A stretch of 64,000 bases of DNA from PKWO01 sp036561005 (GTDB lineage Bacteria > Pseudomonadota > Gammaproteobacteria > Burkholderiales > Burkholderiaceae_D), in the NCBI GenBank assembly GCA_036561005.1, contig DATBQE010000050.1:1-64000 (forward strand), written 5' to 3'. Below the pieces are notes generated by a model. The model saw only the letters and a program-made list of their open reading frames with translations. It did no database searches and had not been told where the DNA came from. Positions 59,871 to 64,000 of this stretch are shown here, piece by piece (within the stretch, counting starts at the first letter, position 1; every line of letters starts with the position of its first letter). A program made the position numbers and the translations under genes.

Positions 59871-60326
59871 CTAGTCCCACGAACCAATGTCGGCATCATT
59901 GCCGCTGCCGCCTGGTTGGCCATCGGCGCCGAGCGAAAATACATCGATCTCACCATGTACGCCGGGGGAGAGATACTGATAGGTATTGCCCCAGGGGTCC
60001 TTGGGCAATTTGTCGAGATAGCCTTTCCATGAATTGGCTGTTGGCCCCGCAGTCGGCTTCGACACCAATGCCTGCAATCCCTGTTCGGTAGTCGGGTAAC
60101 GCGAATTGTCGAGCTTATACGTTTTCAGCGCCGTCATGATGCTGGCAATGTCGGCTTTGGCCGCCGTCACCTTGGCTTCCTCACCGCGGCTCAGCAAGCT
60201 TGGCACGACCATGGCAGCCATAATGCCGATGATCAGCATCACAACCATCATTTCAATCAGGGTGAAACCGCGCGCACGGCGGCTGCCTTGCGCTTTACGA
60301 CGTGCTGTCAGAAGAGAGAGTCTCAT
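59871..60326 (-). CDS. gspG: Type II secretion system major pseudopilin GspG
   Basis: A 151-residue major pseudopilin. The leader MRLSLLTARRKAQGSRRARG precedes FTLIEMMVVMLIIGIMAAMV. Further signatures are DNSRYPTTEQGLQALVSKP, LPKDPWGNTYQYLSPGVHGE and the C-terminal calcium-binding region DVFSLGADGQPGGSGNDADI. It builds the periplasmic pseudopilus. It is the first gene of the operon; a TATACT about 40 bases upstream on the minus strand is a possible -10. Confidence 0.96.
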   Translation of the reverse strand: MRLSLLTARRKAQGSRRARGFTLIEMMVVMLIIGIMAAMVVPSLLSRGEEAKVTAAKADIASIMTALKTYKLDNSRYPTTEQGLQALVSKPTAGPTANSWKGYLDKLPKDPWGNTYQYLSPGVHGEIDVFSLGADGQPGGSGNDADIGSWD

Positions 60327-60619
60327 GGAAGTTTCTTTTGGGAATGACCAATGGATCAAATAAAAAGCGAGTATAAAGCGGAAGCAGGCATTGTTACACC
60401 ACTATCCCGGCCAACACTGAATTTTTTTCGCGCACGAATAAGACTATGCGGAACAAAAAAAGTGCCGCCTGCAAACATTTAAATTGTGTAACGGTGTGAT
60501 TGCCAAGGTCAAGCTGGCAAATCTACTTGGAGAAGTGGTCTCGCTACCGGAAGAGACCGAGGAGGTACTCTAATCGCTACACTCAGGCACATCGATGATG
60601 CGCCGCAACAAACCAATTT
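60327..60619. other. Intergenic region upstream of the gsp operon
   Basis: No gene is visible. The gsp promoter should be here: TATACT on the minus strand at about 60368-60375 is a fair -10 with a poor -35. A run of A residues (AACAAAAAAAGTGCCG) lies near 60460. The right part is the 3' flank of the bufferin operon and shows no obvious terminator. Confidence 0.35.
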
Positions 60620-61417
60620 TCAGGTTGGATCGGCGTCGAGATGCAAGGCAGTCAGCACGGATTCGTTCATCCATGTGTGCAGCCAGCCTGCGATTTGTCC
60701 GGTGATGTCCTCGTCGGACGTTTCCGCTGCAGCAGAGCACACGTCGGAAAAGCTGCGGCCCTCGGCCAAGCCGCGCAGCGCGAGCGCTTCATAGGCGTTG
60801 AGCGAGCGAAAATGCGGCTGCAGTTCTTTGCGCCAGACCAGCCAGGTGCAAGGTTCCTCGCTCCTCAAAGCGTCAGGTGGCGCCTCGTCCCGGCCCAGTG
60901 CAAGCCAGATGGCAGGAATATTCCAATGCAAGCTGAGCAACTGCAAAGAAGGATGCAGCGCAAAACCGAGCGTTTCCCAAGCCTCCGGCGCCAGCCCTTG
61001 CAGGTCTTGCAATGTCAAGATCGGCGCATCCGCGGCGTCGAATGCCAGACCCAGGGCCCACTCAAAGGCTGCCAGTTCTGCAACCATCGGATGGTCGGGA
61101 AGCGATTCGGCGGCAAATGCGGCGAAGTGGTCGCCAAACCACCGCAGGTTACGAAACTGCGATGGATAGCGCTCTATATAGTCCCGACATAGCGCGGCGA
61201 AGGCGTCGTCACCGACGTACGCGTACGTTTTGTCGAACGCTTCGGCAAGCGCTTCGCCCAGGCGTATCCGGTAGGCGTCATAGTAAATTGCCAGCCTGTC
61301 CTGCACCGGCAAACCAAATTGGCTGTCGATCAAAGCAGCGATTGCGGGTTGCTCGCGATCGCCACGCAACACATAGGTTTGAAATTGATCCTGAATCGTT
61401 TGCAGGGAGGCGTTCAT
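60620..61417 (-). CDS. bufC: DUF2063 protein, bufferin maturation partner (BufC/HvfC-like)
   Basis: A 265-residue protein with the DUF2063 signature at its N-terminus (LQTIQDQFQTYVLRGD, LAIYYDAYRIRLGEALAEAF, YVGDDAFAALCRDYIERYPS). In MNIO RiPP operons this partner recruits the precursor peptide to the maturase. ATG 61417 overlaps the bufB stop (ATGA), so the two are translationally coupled. The gene name follows the bufferin literature as I recall it and rests on family plus gene order. Confidence 0.82.
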   Translation of the reverse strand: MNASLQTIQDQFQTYVLRGDREQPAIAALIDSQFGLPVQDRLAIYYDAYRIRLGEALAEAFDKTYAYVGDDAFAALCRDYIERYPSQFRNLRWFGDHFAAFAAESLPDHPMVAELAAFEWALGLAFDAADAPILTLQDLQGLAPEAWETLGFALHPSLQLLSLHWNIPAIWLALGRDEAPPDALRSEEPCTWLVWRKELQPHFRSLNAYEALALRGLAEGRSFSDVCSAAAETSDEDITGQIAGWLHTWMNESVLTALHLDADPT

Positions 61418-62259
61418 GCTGCGGCCACCAATTGTTGTTGGCCGGCGATATTGCGCGCCAACTGCAATTCGTCGATCAATTCCGGCAAGGGCGGGATATT
61501 GTCGTCCCGCTCGATCATGGCGGCGACTGTGCCGAAGCGCCGCACGGCGGCAGCGTATAGGTCCCATACCGGATTGGTAATTGGATGGTCGTGCGTGTCG
61601 ACGATGTAATCGCCGTGGTCAGTATGGCCGGCAAGGTGAATTTGCTGCACCCGTCCGACCGGTATCGCATTCAAGTATTGCATCGGGTCGAAGCCGTGGT
61701 TGACACTGCTGACGTAGATGTTGTTCACGTCGAGCAGGATCAGGCTGTCCGATTCTTCGGCAATTGCACTGACGAACTCCCACTCCTTCAAGGTGTCGCC
61801 GGCGAAGGCGACGTAGCTCGACACGTTTTCCAATAGCAGTGGGCGCCCCAGATATTCCTGCACACGGCGCACATTCTGCGCCACGAGTTTCACGGTTTCT
61901 TCGGTGTAGGGTAGCGGAAACAGATCGTGCAGGTTACGTCCGTGCACACCGGTCCAGCAAATGTGATCGGACATCCAGAGCGGCTCGACGCGCTGCATGA
62001 GGCGCTTCAAATCGGCCAGATATTCTTCCGACGGTCCGTTCGGTGTGCCGATCGACATCGACACGCCGTGCATCACCATGGGGTAGTCGCGCCGGATCTT
62101 GTCGAGCATCGCCAATGGCTTGCCGCCAGGGACCATGTAGTTCTCGGACAGGATTTCAAACCAGTCGACCTGGCACGGTGCGGCGAGAACTTCTGCGTAG
62201 TGATCGGTGCGCAAACCGAGGCCGAAACCCGGCGATGGAACCAGCATGGAAGTCGACAT
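61414..62259 (-). CDS. bufB: MNIO-family maturase (DUF692), BufB-like
   Basis: A 281-residue TIM-barrel enzyme of the MNIO (DUF692) family. The conserved metal-binding stretches are visible: VDWFEILSENYM, MVMHGVSMSIG, WMSDHICWTGVHG, LLLENVSSYVAF, LLLDVNNIYVSSVNHGFDP and IHLAGHTDHG. MNIO enzymes use two or three irons and oxygen to modify cysteines of their precursor, in bufferins to thiooxazoles. ATG 62259 is chosen from the family N-terminus (VPSPGFGLGLRTDHY); the open frame upstream crosses the precursor gene. It follows the first precursor by 73 bases. Confidence 0.9.
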   Translation of the reverse strand: MSTSMLVPSPGFGLGLRTDHYAEVLAAPCQVDWFEILSENYMVPGGKPLAMLDKIRRDYPMVMHGVSMSIGTPNGPSEEYLADLKRLMQRVEPLWMSDHICWTGVHGRNLHDLFPLPYTEETVKLVAQNVRRVQEYLGRPLLLENVSSYVAFAGDTLKEWEFVSAIAEESDSLILLDVNNIYVSSVNHGFDPMQYLNAIPVGRVQQIHLAGHTDHGDYIVDTHDHPITNPVWDLYAAAVRRFGTVAAMIERDDNIPPLPELIDELQLARNIAGQQQLVAAA

Positions 62260-62332
62260 GGCAGACGGAATTGTATGGAGAATTCGCCGGCCGCGTGAGC
62301 GGGCCGGCGAAAGGAACAAGCTTGCAGCCGGA

Positions 62333-62599
62333 TTACTTGGCGTCGATGACCTTGCCGCCCTTGGCGCTGCATTCTGCTGCAGTGGTAGCCAGGAAACCAT
62401 GGCCCTTGCAGGTGTTCTGACCCTTGCAGGCATTTTCCGCTGTCTTGCAGTCGCTCTTGCCCTTGCAGCTATTGATGCCGGCGCAATGCACGGTGTCACC
62501 GGTGCCGGCCGATACCGGCGTGGCGGAAACGGCGCCTGACAAAGCCATGGCAGCAGCGGCGGCAGCGATTAAAGCACCTGATTTGAATGTTTGTTTCAT
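62333..62599 (-). CDS. Bufferin-type Cys-rich precursor peptide (proximal copy)
   Basis: An 88-residue precursor with an N-terminal Sec signal (MKQTFKSGALIAAAAAAMAL, cleaved near AVSA) and a Cys-rich core with cysteines at 39, 45, 51, 58, 64 and 77. Core motifs are HCAGINSCKG, NACKGQNTCKGHGF and KGGKVID. It precedes the MNIO gene, so it is its probable substrate and a periplasmic copper-binding peptide in its mature form. The KGHGF pattern suggests the BufA2-like subgroup more than classical DUF2282. AGGAGATAC precedes the ATG. Confidence 0.88.
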   Translation of the reverse strand: MKQTFKSGALIAAAAAAMALSGAVSATPVSAGTGDTVHCAGINSCKGKSDCKTAENACKGQNTCKGHGFLATTAAECSAKGGKVIDAK

Positions 62600-62768
62600 T
62601 TTCGTATCTCCTAAAGTTTGTGGAACATTTATGGATACTACCGCCCGCGAGTCCTGAGCCAGCTCAATCGAGCGCAGGCTATTCTGGCAGTATCCGCTGA
62701 AAAGGTGAAGCTTTTGTGAAAACCTGTTGCTATTGGTGTTGCTCGGTATTGCGCGTTGTTACAACGTA

Positions 62769-63047
62769 TTACTTGGCATCCTTGTCGAGGTCGATAATCT
62801 TGCCGCCCTTCTTCAGGCATTGGCCAGCCTTGGCGCTGAGAAAGCCGTGACCTTTGCAGGTGTTCTGGCCCTTGCAGGCATTTTCCGCCGTCGCGCATTC
62901 GCTCGTGCCCTTACAGCTATTGATGCCTGCGCAGTGCACAGTGTCGCCGGCGCTGACGGAAGCGGTGCCGGCCATGACGGAACCGGACAAAGCCATTGCG
63001 GCGGCAGCTGCGGCAATCAGGGCGCCGGTTTTGATCGTTTGCTTCAT
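62769..63047 (-). CDS. Bufferin-type Cys-rich precursor peptide (distal copy)
   Basis: A 92-residue paralogue of the neighbouring precursor, first gene of the operon. The signal peptide (MKQTIKTGALIAAAAAAMAL) and core are nearly the same and all six cysteines fall at identical positions (39, 45, 51, 58, 64, 77). Differences are concentrated after the signal cleavage site and at the C-terminus (LKKGGKIIDLDKDAK). TGGAGATAC precedes ATG 63047. The frame is open upstream to 63230, but only the signal-peptide start makes sense. Both copies are presumably matured by the single MNIO enzyme. Confidence 0.87.
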   Translation of the reverse strand: MKQTIKTGALIAAAAAAMALSGSVMAGTASVSAGDTVHCAGINSCKGTSECATAENACKGQNTCKGHGFLSAKAGQCLKKGGKIIDLDKDAK

Positions 63048-63450
63048 GTGTATCTCCAAAGTCGAATTGAATCGGGTTAAATTCAGGTTAAATAAGTCCA
63101 GCGCGTTACCACATCGGAGCAATGTCATCGCGTGCCTAACCAGCATCCAGCTCCGCTGTGCCGCCCTGCCTTCGCGATATCTGCTGCCATTTCGTCGGGG
63201 TACTTTCGTTTTACTTACACCGATTTGCAAAAAATTTCTTCGGCATGATGGTAATACGCCACCGGCAATAAAACGGATTCAGGTTTCCACGTTGCCGCTC
63301 AAGCAGCTGCCCGGAGTTTTTTGTTTCCAGCAAGAAATCCCTGCATTAGCTAAACTAGCAGTCGGCAAGATCCATTGCCGCCCCCCTACAAGCAGGCGCC
63401 AGTCACCGCTGCGCAGCCCATAAAAATGTAAAAAAAAGGAAAAATGTTCC
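63048..63450. other. 403-base intergenic region between bufferin operon and M61 peptidase gene
   Basis: The region is divergent, so it should hold both promoters. On the minus strand GGTAAC (complement of 63105-63110) lies about 60 bases before the first precursor and might be a -35 of an extracytoplasmic-function sigma factor; no sure -10 is visible. On the plus side CATTAGCTAAACTAGC near 63335 includes a TAAACT -10-like site. No gene is supported. Confidence 0.35.
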
Positions 63451-64000
63451 ATGGAGTTCTCAAAGGAGTTTCACCCGTCTCGCTTCGCACTGCGGCGCTT
63501 GCCCTTGCTGCTTGCGCTTGCATCTGCCCTGGCAAGTCCGCTGGCGCATGCCGCAGCTACCTCAGATAACATTGCGCTGAAAGACACGCCGTATCCGGGC
63601 AAGCTGAGCGTCGATGTTGATATGCGCGAAGCAGCGCGCAAGATTTTTACGGTACATGAAGTCATTCCGGTTACAGCAGGTGCACTGACGCTGCGCTATC
63701 CCAAATGGATACCCGGCGAACATTCGCCGAGCGGTACGCTAGACGGTGTTACGGCCCTGCATGTCAGCGCCAACGGCAAAGCGCTGACCTGGCGTCGTCA
63801 ATTGGTTGACATGTTTGCCCTCGATTTGCAGGTGCCTGCGGGCGTGACGCAGTTAACGGTCGATTTCTCTTTCCTGTCGCCAATCGGCGGCGGCGCATTC
63901 GGCCAAAGCACGTCGGCCACACCGCATCTGGCAGAACTGGAATGGAATCAGGTATTGTTTTACCCGGCGGGTTACCCTGTGCGGCAAATTCCGATCGACG
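63451..64000 (+). CDS. M61 family peptidase (partial, 5' end)
   Basis: The first 183 codons are visible from ATG 63451; the gene runs off the window. A signal peptide (about 1-36, ending SPLAHA) is followed by the N-terminal beta domain of M61 glycyl aminopeptidase-like proteases: RKIFTVHEVIPVTAGALTLR, YPKWIPGEHSPSG and WNQVLFYPAGYPV. The HExxH zinc site and PDZ domain would lie downstream of the window. It is divergent from the bufferin operon; a functional link is not shown. Confidence 0.85.
   Translation, partial: MEFSKEFHPSRFALRRLPLLLALASALASPLAHAAATSDNIALKDTPYPGKLSVDVDMREAARKIFTVHEVIPVTAGALTLRYPKWIPGEHSPSGTLDGVTALHVSANGKALTWRRQLVDMFALDLQVPAGVTQLTVDFSFLSPIGGGAFGQSTSATPHLAELEWNQVLFYPAGYPVRQIPID

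Noticed and set aside
1..64000. tRNA genes, rRNA genes, CRISPR arrays, transposases
   Set aside because: No T-loop consensus, rRNA-like block, spaced direct repeats or transposase motif was recognised on either strand by eye.

Overview
This window looks like chromosome from a betaproteobacterium of the order Burkholderiales, most likely the Oxalobacteraceae (Herminiimonas/Janthinobacterium-like). The placement is inferred from content: a proteobacterial cox cluster with Cox11, DUF2970 and SURF1, a PhaM polyhydroxybutyrate granule protein, a cysteine-poor DksA of betaproteobacterial type, an S-adenosylhomocysteine (SAH) riboswitch before ahcY, and long palindromic intergenic elements like those of Oxalobacteraceae. 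Genes are densely packed on both strands. I see no rRNA, tRNA, CRISPR array, transposase or prophage.

Layout. 1-6525: aa3-type cytochrome c oxidase cluster on the minus strand (ctaC, ctaD, a 42-residue protein, ctaG/Cox11, DUF2970, ctaE, then SURF1 and an SCO-like protein cut by the window edge), with a DUF2909 gene on the opposite strand. 7144-15514: housekeeping genes (a BioC-like methyltransferase, ComF, TrmL, a PCuAC copper chaperone, heptose-phosphate adenylyltransferase, a diiron desaturase-like protein, PhaM, two tandem DUF3108 proteins, QueC and a lone cyclic-nucleotide-binding domain). 15589-22189: aromatic amino acid catabolism (a 1192-residue fused indolepyruvate oxidoreductase, phhA, hpd) with a divergent Lrp/AsnC regulator; a perfect 25-bp palindrome lies in the divergent promoter. 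22358-31590: GNAT, an ABC-2 exporter pair, a TPR-sulfotransferase, Cca, GST and Slt. 31685-38233: one-carbon and methionine cycle (fau, metF, a small membrane protein, ahcY under an SAH riboswitch, metK). 38420-48788: two lipid A acyltransferase-like proteins, dapF-DUF484-xerC, a COG0523 metallochaperone GTPase, DksA, a protein with a duplicated helix/STAS module, and HslVU.

48841-60326 is a complete-looking type II secretion operon on the minus strand in the order gspG-H-I-J-K-L-M-N-D-E-F-C. A palindromic repeat element sits between gspE and gspF, and a six-copy 13-bp tandem repeat lies between gspF and gspC. No prepilin peptidase gene is present here. 60620-63047 is a bufferin-type RiPP operon: two tandem Cys-rich precursors with identical cysteine positions, an MNIO (DUF692) maturase and a DUF2063 partner. 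The window ends inside an M61-family peptidase gene.

Copper is a recurring theme: oxidase subunits I and II, Cox11, the SCO-like protein, PCuAC and the bufferin operon, the last known in related systems to sequester copper. The most interesting items are the twin-precursor bufferin operon, the paired repeat elements with compensating arms, the SAH riboswitch operon, the Lrp-flanked palindrome, the duplicated STAS protein and an orphan plus-strand terminator upstream of phhA that may mark a small RNA.
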